Notes under the pieces: generated by a model
Told to the model about the DNA's origin: nothing
The model's input: the letters and a program-made list of their open reading frames with translations, nothing else
Databases searched by the model: none
Assembly: GCA_016711925.1 (NCBI GenBank)
Contig: JADJSA010000003.1
Coordinates: 1-64,000, forward strand
DNA: 64,000 bases
Direction of reading: 5' to 3'
Source of the DNA: Candidatus Methylophosphatis haderslevensis
Lineage (GTDB): Bacteria > Pseudomonadota > Gammaproteobacteria > Burkholderiales > Rhodocyclaceae
Made by a program: the position numbers and the translations under genes
Part shown: positions 37,079-49,564 of the stretch, in pieces
Layout: every line of letters starts with the position of its first letter
How positions within the stretch are numbered: position 1 is the first letter of the stretch

Positions 37079-38328
37079 ACGCGCCACTGGAACCGGTTCG
37101 CGGCGGGCCGACGACACCGCGCCGGGTGACGCGCGCGGTAGACGTCGGCGGAGTGACTATCGGCTCGTCGGCGCCGATCGTCGTGCAATCGATGACCAAC
37201 ACCGACACCGCCGACCATATCGCCACCGCGCTCCAGGCGGCACAGTTGGCGCGTGCCGGCTCCGATCTGGTGCGCATCACGGTCAACAACGACGACGCAG
37301 CCAAGGCGGTTCCGAAGATCGTCGAGCAACTGGCGAAAATGAACGTCGGCGTACCGCTGATCGGCGATTTCCATTACAACGGCCACAAGCTGCTGGCGGA
37401 CAATCCGGTCTGTGCCGAATTGCTGGCCAAGCTGCGCATCAATCCGGGCAACGTCGGGCAGGGCGCCAAGCGCGATACCCAGTTTGCCCAGATCATCGAG
37501 ATTGCCTGCCGCCAAGACAAACCGGTGCGCATCGGCGTCAACTGGGGCAGCCTCGACCCGTCGATACTTGCCCGTATCATGGACGAGAACGCGAGGCGCG
37601 CCGAGCCCCACGATGGCGGATCCGTGATGCGTGAGGCGATGGTGGTTTCGGCCCTGGAAAGTGCGGCCAAGGCCGAGGAGTACGGATTGCCGGGTAACCG
37701 GATCGTTCTCTCGTGCAAGGTTTCGAGCGTGCAGGATCTGGTGGCGATCTATCGCGATCTGGCCGGCCGTTGCGACTACCCGTTGCACCTCGGGCTGACC
37801 GAAGCCGGCATGGGCAGCAAGGGCATCGTCGCCTCTACGGCTGCCCTGGCGGTGCTGCTACAGGAAGGTATCGGCGACACGATACGCGTCTCGCTGACGC
37901 CCGAGCCCAACGGCGAACGGACGCAGGAAGTGGTGGTGGCGCAGGAAATTCTCCAGACCATGGGCCTGCGGGCGTTTACGCCGATGGTCACGGCATGTCC
38001 GGGATGCGGCCGGACGACCAGCACGTTTTTCCAGGAACTCGCGCAACGCATCCAGAACCATGTTCGCGCGCAGATGCCGGTGTGGCGCGACCAGTATGAC
38101 GGTGTCGAGAACCTCACGCTGGCCGTGATGGGCTGCGTAGTCAACGGGCCGGGCGAGAGCAAGCAGGCGAACATCGGCATCAGCCTGCCCGGCACCGGCG
38201 AGACCCCGGCAGCGCCGGTGTTCGTCGACGGGCAGAAGACCGTCACCTTGCGCGGCGACAACATCGCCGCCGAGTTCCAGGCAATTGTCGATAGCTACGT
38301 GGCGAGCAGGTTTCGCAGGAAGAATTGA
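37075..38328 (+). CDS. ispG: 4-hydroxy-3-methylbut-2-en-1-yl diphosphate synthase
   Basis: A 417-aa iron-sulfur enzyme of the MEP isoprenoid pathway, converting MEcPP to HMBPP. The TIM-barrel part contains SMTNTDTAD and FHYNGHKLL. The [4Fe-4S] ligands are in CPGCGRTT and [10 protein letters not shown]. It starts at ATG 37075 overlapping the rodZ stop. Confidence 0.96.
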   Translation: MNAPLEPVRGGPTTPRRVTRAVDVGGVTIGSSAPIVVQSMTNTDTADHIATALQAAQLARAGSDLVRITVNNDDAAKAVPKIVEQLAKMNVGVPLIGDFHYNGHKLLADNPVCAELLAKLRINPGNVGQGAKRDTQFAQIIEIACRQDKPVRIGVNWGSLDPSILARIMDENARRAEPHDGGSVMREAMVVSALESAAKAEEYGLPGNRIVLSCKVSSVQDLVAIYRDLAGRCDYPLHLGLTEAGMGSKGIVASTAALAVLLQEGIGDTIRVSLTPEPNGERTQEVVVAQEILQTMGLRAFTPMVTACPGCGRTTSTFFQELAQRIQNHVRAQMPVWRDQYDGVENLTLAVMGCVVNGPGESKQANIGISLPGTGETPAAPVFVDGQKTVTLRGDNIAAEFQAIVDSYVASRFRRKN

Positions 38329-38400
38329 CGCGCGGCAATGCCGTCATCGGGAGGAGATTTCCCGGTTGCTGCGGCAGGCCGGCGCTTCTACGTTGAGAAA

Positions 38401-39708
38401 ATGAGCCAATTGATCAAAGCCGTGCGCGGGATGAATGACATCCTGCCCGACCAGGCCGACCTGTGGGAAGCGTTCGAGGACATTGCTCGGGCCTGGTTGC
38501 GCGCCTACGGCTACCGCCCGATCCGCATGCCGCTGGTGGAGGCCACGCCGCTGTTTTCGCGCGCCATCGGCGCGGTGACCGACATCGTGGAAAAGGAGAT
38601 GTACTCGTTCGAGGACGCGCTTAATGGGGAGAACCTGACCCTGCGTCCCGAAGGCACAGCCTCGTGCGTGCGTGCCGTGCTCGAACACAATCTGCTCTAC
38701 AACGCGCCACAGCGCCTGTACTACAGCGGCCCGATGTTCCGGCACGAACGTCCGCAGAAGGGCCGCTACCGGCAGTTTCACCAGATCGGGGTCGAGGCGC
38801 TGGGCTTTGCCGGACCGGACATCGATGCCGAACACATCATCATGTGCCAGCGCCTGTGGGACGATCTCGGGCTCGACGACGTGCGTCTCGAACTGAATTC
38901 GCTCGGCTCCCCGGAAGAACGCGGGCGCCACCGCGGCGCGCTGATCGCCTATCTGGAAGGCCACGCCGACCAGCTCGACGACGACGCAAGGCGCCGCCTG
39001 CACAGCAATCCGTTGCGCATCCTCGACAGCAAGAATCCGGCGCTGCAGTCGCTGATCGATACCGCCCCCCGACTTGAGGACTACATCGGTGCCGAATCGC
39101 GCGCCCATCTCGATGGCGTGCAAGGTTTGCTCAAGGACGCCGGGATACCGTTCAAACTGAATCACCGGCTGGTGCGTGGCCTCGACTATTACAACCTGAC
39201 GGTTTTCGAGTGGATCACCGACCGTCTCGGTGCGCAGGGCACGATCTGCGCCGGAGGGCGCTATGATGGGCTGGTGGCGCAACTCGGCGGCAAGGCGGCG
39301 CCGGCCTGCGGTTTTGCGATGGGCATCGAGCGCCTGCTGCTTTTGTGGCAGGAATGCGGCGAACAGGCCGAGCGCCCGGCGCCCGACCTGTATCTCGTGC
39401 ATCAGGGCGAGGCCGCGCAGCGGCTGGCATTCAAGGTCGCCGAACGGCTGCGCGGCGATGGGTTCGCGCTGATCCTGCATTGCGGCGACGGCAGTTTCAA
39501 ATCGCAGATGAAGAAGGCCGATGCGTCGGGCGCCCAGGCGGCGCTGATCATCGGCGACGAAGAAGTACAGGCCAATGCGGTGACGCTCAAGCTGCTGCGC
39601 ACGGCCGACGGACAACCCGGCGAACAGCGGCGCGTCGACGTCGAATCGCTGGGCGAGGAAATCGCACGCACCCTTTACGACCTGGAAGACGACGATGGCA
39701 GTCTATGA
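38401..39708 (+). CDS. hisS: Histidyl-tRNA synthetase
   Basis: A 435-aa class-II synthetase. Motif 2 ([17 protein letters not shown]), the histidine motifs LVRGLDYYN and GGRYDGL, and a C-terminal anticodon-binding domain are visible. The ATG at 38401 gives [16 protein letters not shown], the usual beginning; the frame upstream to 38338 is an extension. It overlaps the next gene by 14 bp. Confidence 0.96.
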   Translation: MSQLIKAVRGMNDILPDQADLWEAFEDIARAWLRAYGYRPIRMPLVEATPLFSRAIGAVTDIVEKEMYSFEDALNGENLTLRPEGTASCVRAVLEHNLLYNAPQRLYYSGPMFRHERPQKGRYRQFHQIGVEALGFAGPDIDAEHIIMCQRLWDDLGLDDVRLELNSLGSPEERGRHRGALIAYLEGHADQLDDDARRRLHSNPLRILDSKNPALQSLIDTAPRLEDYIGAESRAHLDGVQGLLKDAGIPFKLNHRLVRGLDYYNLTVFEWITDRLGAQGTICAGGRYDGLVAQLGGKAAPACGFAMGIERLLLLWQECGEQAERPAPDLYLVHQGEAAQRLAFKVAERLRGDGFALILHCGDGSFKSQMKKADASGAQAALIIGDEEVQANAVTLKLLRTADGQPGEQRRVDVESLGEEIARTLYDLEDDDGSL

Positions 39709-40363
39709 CTTGGAAGAGCAGGAGCAGATATCCGAAATCAAGGCCTGGTGGGAACGCTATGGCAACGCGGTGACGGCGGGCCTGCTGGTCGCGGCAATCG
39801 GGGTATTCGGCTGGCAGGCATGGAACTGGTACCAGCGCAACCAGGCGGCGCAGGCGTCGGCAATCCTGACGGATGTCCAGAAGGCCGCCACCGCACACGA
39901 TGCGAAGGCGGCGTCGGCGCGGGCCGGCGAACTGATCGAGAAATTCCCCGGTACGGTGCAAGCCGCCCTCGGCGTGCTGACGGCAGCCAGGCTGCAGACC
40001 GACGGCGGCGACCTGAAGACGGCCAAAGCGCAGCTTGGCTGGGCGGCCGAACATTCCGGCGAGGTCGAACTGCGCGAGATCGCACGTTTGCGCCTGGCCA
40101 ACCTGCTGCTCGACGACAAGGCCTATGACGACGCCCTGAAGCTGCTCGAACGCCAACCGTTGCCGAGCTTTGCCGGGCGCTTCGACGAGTTGCGCGGTGA
40201 TATCTACGCACTGCAGGCCAAGTCCGGCGAAGCGAAGAAGTCGTATCAGGCGGCAATTGCGCGGTTCGACGAGGCCGCCAAGTCCTCACCCGCGGGAACG
40301 GTCGACGACCGGCAGAAGACCCTGCTCCAGTTGAAGCTCGAGTCGCTCGGAGCCGAGCAATGA
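39695..40363 (+). CDS. yfgM: YfgM-family ancillary translocon/TPR protein
   Basis: A 222-aa protein. It has a short cytoplasmic N-terminus ([19 protein letters not shown]), one membrane segment at about residues 25-42 and a periplasmic TPR_21-type domain. YfgM associates with the SecYEG translocon and periplasmic chaperones. It starts inside the end of hisS and overlaps the bamB start, so the three genes are coupled. Confidence 0.88.
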   Translation: MAVYDLEEQEQISEIKAWWERYGNAVTAGLLVAAIGVFGWQAWNWYQRNQAAQASAILTDVQKAATAHDAKAASARAGELIEKFPGTVQAALGVLTAARLQTDGGDLKTAKAQLGWAAEHSGEVELREIARLRLANLLLDDKAYDDALKLLERQPLPSFAGRFDELRGDIYALQAKSGEAKKSYQAAIARFDEAAKSSPAGTVDDRQKTLLQLKLESLGAEQ

Positions 40364-41517
40364 AGCGGTACTCGAACACCGGCAGGCGCTTTCTGTCGAT
40401 CGCGCTGTTGATCGGTTTGAGCGCCGGATGCTCGACCATCGACAAGCTCAATCCGTTCTCGTCGTCGGTCAAACTCCCGGAGCTGGCGCCGGTCAAGCAA
40501 AGCGTGCAGGTGGGCACGCTCTGGCGCAGCAGTGTGCCCAAAGGCGGAGAGTACGTGTTGGTGCCGGCGCGCGTCGGCGACAGCGTTTATGCCGCCGGCC
40601 GCGACGGAACGATCCTGCGCATCGATGCAGGTCGGGAGGCCTGGAAGATCAACGCAGGGATGACGATCTCCGGTGGCGTCGGTGCCAGCGAAGAGTTCGT
40701 AGTGGTCGGTTCGCCCAAGGGTGAGGTCCATGCCTACGGCGTCGATGGCAAGCTGGCATGGAAGTCACGCGTCTCGTCGGAAGTGCTCGCGCCGCCGGCA
40801 ATCGGCGAGGGCGTCGTGCTGGTGCGCAGCGCAGACAGCCGCATTCATGCGCTGGATCTCGCCGACGGCAAGCGCAAATGGGTTTATCAGCGTGCCACGC
40901 CATCGTTGTCGCTGCGCAGTGCGGCCCCGCCGCTGATGCTGGACAAGGCGGCGCTGGCCGGGTTCTCCGGCGGCAAACTGCTGGCGCTGAGCTTGAACAA
41001 TGGTGGGCCGTTGTGGGAAGTTACGGTGGCCCTGCCGCGCGGCGCGACCGAACTCGAACGGATTGCCGATGTGACCAGCGAACCGGTGCTCGGTCCCAGG
41101 CAGGTCTGCGCGGCGGCCTATCAGGGCCGCCTGGGCTGCTTCGATCCCGCTTCCGGCAACGCGTTGTGGACGCGTGACATATCGAGCTTCGCCGGCATGG
41201 ATACGGATGGAGAGTCGATCTATGTCACCGACGAAAAGGGCGCCGTGCACTCGCTCGACATCAAAACGGGCGCCAGTATCTGGAAGCAGGACAAACTGCA
41301 GTTGCGCGGCGTAACGCGGCCGCTGGTCGTCGGTACCTTCGTGGCCGTCGCCGACTCCAAAGGCTTGGTACACCTTCTGCGGCGCAGCGACGGCGAGTTT
41401 GCCGCGCGGATGGTCGTCGATTCGTCAGGCGTGCGCGCCGATCCGGTGCGGTTGTCGGATTCCGCTTTCCTCGTGCAGTGTGTCAACGGCGAGTTGTCTG
41501 CCTTCAGCGTCCCGTAG
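40360..41517 (+). CDS. bamB: Outer-membrane assembly lipoprotein BamB
   Basis: A 385-aa lipoprotein with the lipobox LSAGC (Cys at 25). It consists of repeated PQQ-like WD beta-propeller blades (GRDGTILRIDA, GKLAWKSRV, GKRKWVYQRATPS, ASGNALWTRDI). It is a scaffold of the BAM complex that inserts outer-membrane proteins. It lies between yfgM and der as in most proteobacteria. Confidence 0.94.
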   Translation: MKRYSNTGRRFLSIALLIGLSAGCSTIDKLNPFSSSVKLPELAPVKQSVQVGTLWRSSVPKGGEYVLVPARVGDSVYAAGRDGTILRIDAGREAWKINAGMTISGGVGASEEFVVVGSPKGEVHAYGVDGKLAWKSRVSSEVLAPPAIGEGVVLVRSADSRIHALDLADGKRKWVYQRATPSLSLRSAAPPLMLDKAALAGFSGGKLLALSLNNGGPLWEVTVALPRGATELERIADVTSEPVLGPRQVCAAAYQGRLGCFDPASGNALWTRDISSFAGMDTDGESIYVTDEKGAVHSLDIKTGASIWKQDKLQLRGVTRPLVVGTFVAVADSKGLVHLLRRSDGEFAARMVVDSSGVRADPVRLSDSAFLVQCVNGELSAFSVP

Positions 41518-41543
41518 TTCGCAGCCCGGCCTGACATGCAATT

Positions 41544-42866
41544 TTGAAACCCACACTGGTTCTGGTCGGCCGCCCCAACGTCGGCAAGTCGACGCTGTTC
41601 AACCGGCTGACCAAGACTCGCGACGCGCTGGTCGCCGACCTGCCCGGATTGACCCGCGACCGGCAGTACGGCCACGGCAGGCTCGGCGATCGGCCGTTCA
41701 TCGTGGTCGATACCGCCGGGTTCGATCCGGCCGCCAAGAGTGGGATCATGCACGAGATGGCGCGACAGGCCGAACAGGCGATCGCCGAGGCCGATGCGGT
41801 GCTGTTCATCGTCGACGGTCGCGCCGGGCTGACGCCCCATGACAAGGCAATTGCCGAGCGCCTGCGTCTGACCGGGCGACCGCTGCATCTGGTGGTGAAC
41901 AAGGCCGAGGGCATGCGCCGGGAGATCGTTTCGGCCGAGTTTCACGAGCTCGCCTGCGGCGAGCCGATGGCAGTGTCGGCTGCGCACGGCGACGGTGTCA
42001 GGGAGTTGATCGAGATCGCTCTGGCCGAATTCCCGCATGCCGGGGAAGACGCGGACAGCGATGGTCCGCGAGTGGCGATCGTCGGCCGCCCCAACGTCGG
42101 CAAATCGACCCTGGTCAATGCGCTGCTCGGCGAGGAACGCGTGATTGCCTTCGATATGCCGGGCACCACCCGCGATGCGATCAGCGTGCCGTTCGAGCGC
42201 AACGGCCGGGCGTACACTTTGATCGATACCGCCGGATTGCGTCGTCGCGGCAGGGTCTTCGAGGCGGTCGAGAAGTTTTCCGTCGTCAAGACGCTGCAGG
42301 CGATCGAGCAGGCCAATGTGGTGGTCCTGATGGTCGACGCGGCGGCCGAGATCTCCGACCAGGATGCCCATATAGCCGGCTTCATCCTCGAGGCCGGCAG
42401 GGCGCTGGTGGTGGCGGTCAACAAATGGGACGGCCTGGACGACTATGCGCGCGAAAGGATCAAGGCCGACCTCGCGCGCAAGCTGCATTTTCTTTCGTTT
42501 GCCAAGGTGCATTATGTTTCTGCGCTGCAGGGCGAGGGAATCAATGCGCTGATGAAATCGGTCGACGCGGCCTATGCCGCTGCAATGGTGAAGCTGGCAA
42601 CGCCGAGGCTGACCCGTGTCTTGCTGGCAGCCGTCGCCAAGCAATCGCCGCCGCGGCACGGACTGTTTCGTCCCAAGCCCCGCTATGCGCACCAGGGCGG
42701 CTCGAATCCGCCGATCATTGTGATCCACGGCAGCGCGCTGAACCATCTGCCGGAATCGTACCTGCGCTACCTCGAGCGCAGCTTCATGGAGGCCTTCAGC
42801 CTGCAGGGCACCCCGCTGAGGCTGGAGGTCAAGAGCGCCCGCAATCCCTACGCCAGCGAGAAGTAG
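41544..42866 (+). CDS. der: Ribosome assembly GTPase Der (EngA)
   Basis: A 440-aa protein with two tandem GTPase domains, each starting GRPNVGKST (near residues 8 and 185), and a C-terminal KH-like domain. NKWD and DTAG motifs are intact. It acts in 50S assembly. The start is TTG 41544, which gives the standard [13 protein letters not shown]-terminus; no ATG is near. Confidence 0.95.
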   Translation: MKPTLVLVGRPNVGKSTLFNRLTKTRDALVADLPGLTRDRQYGHGRLGDRPFIVVDTAGFDPAAKSGIMHEMARQAEQAIAEADAVLFIVDGRAGLTPHDKAIAERLRLTGRPLHLVVNKAEGMRREIVSAEFHELACGEPMAVSAAHGDGVRELIEIALAEFPHAGEDADSDGPRVAIVGRPNVGKSTLVNALLGEERVIAFDMPGTTRDAISVPFERNGRAYTLIDTAGLRRRGRVFEAVEKFSVVKTLQAIEQANVVVLMVDAAAEISDQDAHIAGFILEAGRALVVAVNKWDGLDDYARERIKADLARKLHFLSFAKVHYVSALQGEGINALMKSVDAAYAAAMVKLATPRLTRVLLAAVAKQSPPRHGLFRPKPRYAHQGGSNPPIIVIHGSALNHLPESYLRYLERSFMEAFSLQGTPLRLEVKSARNPYASEK

Positions 42867-43031
42867 GCGCATAATCCGTCTGTCCGCGAGCTGTTCCGGC
42901 ATTTGCTGCGGGAACGAATTGCTTGCGGACGGTCAAATCCACTGTGCACGGCGTCGGCGCACAGGTCCGCGTGTGGCAGCAGTACTGAAAATACATTACA
43001 TTACCTACTCAAAACACAACGAGGGGCAACC

Positions 43032-43274
43032 ATGAGCAACAAGGGGCAATTGCTACAAGACCCGTTCCTCAATACGCTACGCAGGGAACATGTGCCGGTA
43101 TCGATCTATCTGGTCAATGGCATCAAGCTCCAGGGGCAAATTGAATCCTTTGACCAATATGTCGTCCTGCTCAAGAATACCGTCACGCAGATGGTGTACA
43201 AACACGCGATTTCGACTGTCGTGCCTGCTCGTCCGGTCACCATTCCTCACGATCACGGCAACGAACCCTCCTGA
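43032..43274 (+). CDS. hfq: RNA chaperone Hfq
   Basis: An 80-aa Sm-like protein forming hexamers that pair small RNAs with mRNAs. Sm1 ([20 protein letters not shown]) and Sm2 (VYKHAISTV) are intact. GAGGGG precedes the ATG. The 165-bp upstream spacer with the AT-rich segment ACATTACATTACC probably holds its promoter. Confidence 0.97.
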   Translation: MSNKGQLLQDPFLNTLRREHVPVSIYLVNGIKLQGQIESFDQYVVLLKNTVTQMVYKHAISTVVPARPVTIPHDHGNEPS

Positions 43275-43318
43275 TTCCGCGGATCGCGCCGCTTGGTCCG
43301 CGCGCGGGGTTGCGCGAG

Positions 43319-44476
43319 ATGTTTGAGCGTCCTTCCGCGGGCGACGCCGCGATCCTCGTCCACCTTGAATTTGGCGCCGAAGCGCAGGCCGAGCGGCTCG
43401 CAGAACTCGAACTTCTCTCGGCCAGCGCCGGCGCCAGGGTGGTCGGCAGCGTCTGCGGGCGTCGCCAACGGCCGGATCCGGCGCTGTTTGCCGGCAAGGG
43501 CAAGATTGCCGAGATCGCCGGATTGATATCCGCCTGCAATGCGAATCTCGTCATATTCGACCACGTGCTTTCGCCGGCGCAGCAGCGCAATATCGAACGC
43601 GAACTGCAGTGCCGTGTCGTCGACCGCAATGCGCTGATTCTGGACATTTTCGCTCTGCGTGCGCGCAGCCACGAGGGCAAACTACAGGTCGAACTGGCGC
43701 AGTTGGAGCATCTGTCGACGCGGCTGGTACGTGGCTGGACCCACCTCGAACGGCAGACCGGCGGCATCGGCTTGCGCGGGCCGGGCGAGAAGCAACTGGA
43801 AACCGACCGCCGGCTGCTCGGCGTGCGCGTCAAACTGCTGAAGGAGCGCCTGACTCGCCTCGAACGCCAGCGGGCTGTGCGCCGCCGTGCCCGGGGGCGC
43901 AACCAGATGCCGACGGTTTCGCTGGTCGGCTACACCAACGCCGGGAAATCAACGCTGTTCAATGCCTTGACCCGGGCCGGCGCCTACGCGGCGGATCAGC
44001 TTTTCGCAACCCTCGACACGACATCGCGGCGACTGTATCTCGGCAACGAGACCGACGGCGGCGACGGGCGCGGCGGGACCGTTGTCCTGTCCGACACAGT
44101 CGGATTCATTCGGGATCTGCCGCACTCGCTGGTAGACGCGTTTCACGCCACGCTCGAGGAGACTGCCCAGGCGAGTCTGCTTTTGCATGTGGTGGATGCC
44201 GCCAGCGCCGATCGCGATCAGCAGATCGAAGCGGTCGATTGCGTGCTGGGCGATATCAGTGCCGACTCCGTCGCACAGATCGTGGTGTGGAACAAGCTGG
44301 ACGCGACCAACGGCTCGCCAGGGGTCGATCGCGATGCCTATGGTAAAATCTCGCGCGTTCGATTGAGTGCCCGAACCGGCGCCGGCCTCGATCTGTTGCG
44401 CCGGGCCATCGCGGAAACCCTGCTGACTTGTAGCGGGCCGGAACTGATCGATGGAATCGTCAGGACTGCGGCCTGA
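43319..44476 (+). CDS. hflX: Ribosome-associated GTPase HflX
   Basis: A 385-aa GTPase with the N-terminal HflX domain (FAGKGKIAEIAGL, VFDHVLSPAQQRN-type segment) and a G domain containing GYTNAGKSTL and DTVGFIRDLPH. It rescues and splits stalled ribosomes. ATG 43319 (MFERP) was chosen over TTG 43310. It follows hfq in the common hfq-hflX-hflK-hflC order. Confidence 0.94.
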   Translation: MFERPSAGDAAILVHLEFGAEAQAERLAELELLSASAGARVVGSVCGRRQRPDPALFAGKGKIAEIAGLISACNANLVIFDHVLSPAQQRNIERELQCRVVDRNALILDIFALRARSHEGKLQVELAQLEHLSTRLVRGWTHLERQTGGIGLRGPGEKQLETDRRLLGVRVKLLKERLTRLERQRAVRRRARGRNQMPTVSLVGYTNAGKSTLFNALTRAGAYAADQLFATLDTTSRRLYLGNETDGGDGRGGTVVLSDTVGFIRDLPHSLVDAFHATLEETAQASLLLHVVDAASADRDQQIEAVDCVLGDISADSVAQIVVWNKLDATNGSPGVDRDAYGKISRVRLSARTGAGLDLLRRAIAETLLTCSGPELIDGIVRTAA

Positions 44477-44552
44477 TTCAGGCGAATCACCGACGGACCG
44501 GCAACTCTCCCGTTTCTTTTCCCAGACCAAAGTGATCATTCGACGAATCCTC

Positions 44553-45824
44553 ATGTCCCTGAACGACCCGCAGTGGGGCCGCGGCAACGGCAACAAGGGT
44601 GGCTCGAATCAGGGTCCGCCCGACCTGGAAGAACTCTGGCGCGACGTCAATCGGCGGATTTCGGGCATCTTCGGCAAGAAGGGCGGCGGTGCGAACGGCG
44701 GAGGTGGCGGCGATTCGGGCGGTCGTCCTCCGATTTCGTTCCGTCGGATGGGGGGCGGCATCGGCGTGTTGTTGGTCGTCGCACTGCTGATCTGGCTCGC
44801 CAGCGGGTTCTACACCATTGACGCCAGTCAGCGAGGCGTCGTGCTGCAGTTCGGCCGTTACAAGGAGATCACCGAGCCCGGCCTGCGCTGGCGCATGCCG
44901 TACCCGATCGAATCGCATGAACTGGTGAATCTGACGGGTGTTCGAACCGTCGAAATCGGCTATCGCGGCAGCAACAAGGTTCTCAAGGAAGCCCTGATGC
45001 TTACCGATGACGAGAACATCATCAACATCCAGTTCGCGGTGCAGTACATCCTCAAAGACCCGAAGAAGTACTTGTTCAACAATCGCAGTCCGGAAGAGGC
45101 CGTGATTCAGGTTGCCGAAACCTCGGTACGTGAGATCGTCGGCAAGAGCACGATGGATTTCGTGCTCTACGAGGGGCGCGAACAGGTTGCGGCAAACGCC
45201 GCGCAGTCGATGCAGCAGATTCTCGACCGCTACGAGACCGGTATCCAGATCAGCAAGGTGACCATGCAGAACGCCCAACCTCCCGACCAGGTTCAGGCTG
45301 CGTTCGATGATGCCGTCAAGGCCGGACAGGACCGCGAGCGGCAAAAGAGCGAAGGCCAGGCCTATGCCAACGACGTGATCCCCAAGGCCAAGGGCACAGC
45401 GGCGCGCCTGATGGAGGAAGCCAATGGATATTCGCAGCGTGTCGTGGCGACCTCCGAGGGCGAGGCCAGCCGGTTCAAGCAGGTGCTGGTCGAGTACAGC
45501 AAGGCGCCGGAGGTCACCCGGCAGCGGATGTATATCGAGACCATGCAGCAGGTCATGTCGAACAGCAGCAAGATCATGATCGATTCGCGTTCCAGCGGGA
45601 ACCTGCTTTACTTGCCGCTGGATAAGCTGATGCAGTCCGCGGGCGCCGCAACAGCGCACAGCACCCAGTCGGTCGCCCCGTCGGAAGTGCCGCCGGCTCA
45701 GCGGGCGCCGGTTCATGTACCTGAACCGCAGGTCGGCCCGCCGAAGGCCGACATACCGCAGAACACGTCTCGCGACGACTATCGCTCGCGCGAATCGATG
45801 CGCCAGCGCGGATCGGAGAGATGA
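44553..45824 (+). CDS. hflK: FtsH protease modulator HflK
   Basis: A 423-aa SPFH-domain membrane protein. A Gly-rich cytoplasmic N-terminus is followed by one membrane segment near residues 68-90, the SPFH domain, coiled coil (residues 250-330) and a Pro-rich tail. It forms the HflKC cage around FtsH. ATG 44553 starts MSLNDPQWGR, typical of the family; the frame from 44451 is an extension overlapping hflX. Confidence 0.94.
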   Translation: MSLNDPQWGRGNGNKGGSNQGPPDLEELWRDVNRRISGIFGKKGGGANGGGGGDSGGRPPISFRRMGGGIGVLLVVALLIWLASGFYTIDASQRGVVLQFGRYKEITEPGLRWRMPYPIESHELVNLTGVRTVEIGYRGSNKVLKEALMLTDDENIINIQFAVQYILKDPKKYLFNNRSPEEAVIQVAETSVREIVGKSTMDFVLYEGREQVAANAAQSMQQILDRYETGIQISKVTMQNAQPPDQVQAAFDDAVKAGQDRERQKSEGQAYANDVIPKAKGTAARLMEEANGYSQRVVATSEGEASRFKQVLVEYSKAPEVTRQRMYIETMQQVMSNSSKIMIDSRSSGNLLYLPLDKLMQSAGAATAHSTQSVAPSEVPPAQRAPVHVPEPQVGPPKADIPQNTSRDDYRSRESMRQRGSER

Positions 45825-45825
45825 C

Positions 45826-46710
45826 ATGCAAGAGAAATTTGCTCTGATCGCCGGTATTGCCCTGACGCTGCTGATCGTTGCCTCGATGTCGCTGTTTACC
45901 GTCGATCAGCGACAGTACGCTCTGGTGTTTCAGCTCGGCGAGATCAAGGATGTCGCCAGCGAGCCCGGGCTGCACCTGAAGTGGCCGCTGATACAGAACG
46001 TGCGCTACTTCGACAAGCGCATCCTGACCATCGATTCGGCCGAACCCGAGCGTTTCCTCACCAGCGAAAAGAAGAACGTGCTGGTCGACTCGTTCGTCAA
46101 GTGGCGCATCATCGACGTCAAGCAGTTCTACCTGTCGGTCGGCGACGAGGCGCGGGCGCAAATCCGCTTGACCCAGGCCGTTAACGCCAGCCTGCGCGAG
46201 GAGTTCGGCAAGCGCACCGTGCATGATGTGGTCTCGGGCGAGCGCGACAAGATCATGGAAGAGATGCGCAGCAAGGCCGATGCCGATGCGCGCAACATCG
46301 GCGTGCAGGTTGTCGATGTACGCCTGAAACGCGTCGATCTGCCGCTGGAGGTTTCCGAGTCGGTTTACCGCCGGATGGAGGCCGAGCGCAAGCGAGTGGC
46401 GAACCAGTTGCGCTCTCAAGGTGCCGCCGAGGCCGAGAAGATTCGTGCCGATGCCGATCGGCAACGCGAAATCATCGTTGCAGAAGCTGACCGTGAGGCA
46501 CAGCGCATCAAGGGCGAAGGCGATGCCAAGGCGACCGCGATTTACTCTGCCGCGTTCGGACAGAATCCCGAATTCTATTCGTTCTACCGTAGCCTCGACG
46601 CCTATCGCAACAGCTTCCGCAACAAGAGCGATGTGCTGGTGCTCGAACCGACCAGCGAATTCTTCAAGTATTTGAAGGGCTCGGGCGCATCCTCCGGCAA
46701 ATCGAAGTGA
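45826..46710 (+). CDS. hflC: FtsH protease modulator HflC
   Basis: A 294-aa partner of HflK with an N-terminal membrane segment (residues 5-24), an SPFH domain and a charged coiled coil rich in Glu, Ala and Arg (AEAEKIRADADRQREIIVAE). It starts one base after the hflK stop and overlaps the yjeT start. Confidence 0.95.
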   Translation: MQEKFALIAGIALTLLIVASMSLFTVDQRQYALVFQLGEIKDVASEPGLHLKWPLIQNVRYFDKRILTIDSAEPERFLTSEKKNVLVDSFVKWRIIDVKQFYLSVGDEARAQIRLTQAVNASLREEFGKRTVHDVVSGERDKIMEEMRSKADADARNIGVQVVDVRLKRVDLPLEVSESVYRRMEAERKRVANQLRSQGAAEAEKIRADADRQREIIVAEADREAQRIKGEGDAKATAIYSAAFGQNPEFYSFYRSLDAYRNSFRNKSDVLVLEPTSEFFKYLKGSGASSGKSK

Positions 46711-46889
46711 CCAGTTTGTTGGCGGCGTTTGCGCTGATGCTGGTGCTGGAAGGGTTGTTGCCTTTCGTTGCGCCCAGGCTGTGGCGCGAAACGTTTCGCC
46801 GCATTACCGAAATGGCAGACGGCCAGCTTCGTTTTTTTGGACTGACATCCATGCTGATCGGACTCGGTCTGCTGTTCCTCGTCAAATGA
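46707..46889 (+). CDS. yjeT: DUF2065 (YjeT-like) small membrane protein
   Basis: A 60-aa protein with two hydrophobic segments around a basic loop (RLWRETFRRI). It starts at GTG 46707 overlapping hflC. This small protein commonly follows hflC in proteobacteria; its function is not established. Confidence 0.85.
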   Translation: MTSLLAAFALMLVLEGLLPFVAPRLWRETFRRITEMADGQLRFFGLTSMLIGLGLLFLVK

Positions 46890-46906
46890 GTTTTTGAGTC
46901 ATCGAC

Positions 46907-49377
<2,471 letters not shown>

Positions 49378-49399
49378 TGCGCGCAGGTCGCAAAAACTG

Positions 49400-49432
49400 A
49401 AAAAGGCGGTCACGCATGACCGCCTTTGATTT
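49400..49432. terminator. Bidirectional Rho-independent terminator
   Basis: AAAGGCGGTCA (49402-49412) pairs with TGACCGCCTTT (49417-49427). T-rich sequence follows on the plus strand, and an A-run (T-run on the minus strand) precedes it. It can end purA from the left and the convergent tRNA-Leu from the right. Confidence 0.9.
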
Positions 49433-49436
49433 ATCT

Positions 49437-49523
49437 TGGTGCCCAGAAGAGGACTCGAACCTCCACAGTGTTGCCACCGCTAGGACCTGAACCTAGTGCG
49501 TCTACCAATTCCGCCATCTGGGC
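49437..49523 (-). tRNA. tRNA-Leu (anticodon CAG)
   Basis: Read on the minus strand, GCCCAGA pairs with TCTGGGC as the acceptor stem. The D-arm contains GGCGGAATTGGTAGACGC. The anticodon stem CTAGG/CCTAG encloses TTCAGGT (anticodon CAG). A variable arm TGGCAACA-type loop is present, then GGTTCGAGTCC as the T-arm. CCA is encoded at the 3' end, giving 87 nt. The long variable arm fits leucine. It is convergent to purA and divergent from rnr. Confidence 0.95.
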
Positions 49524-49564
49524 AGCGAAGGCGAGGCATTCTAAAGGAAAAACGGATTTTGTCA

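Noticed and set aside
44487..45827. 446-aa minus-strand frame opposite hflK, and similar long frames opposite icmF, hisS, rnr and dabA
   Set aside because: These are GC-rich antisense shadows of well-supported genes, with His/Arg/Gln-rich composition and no domains.
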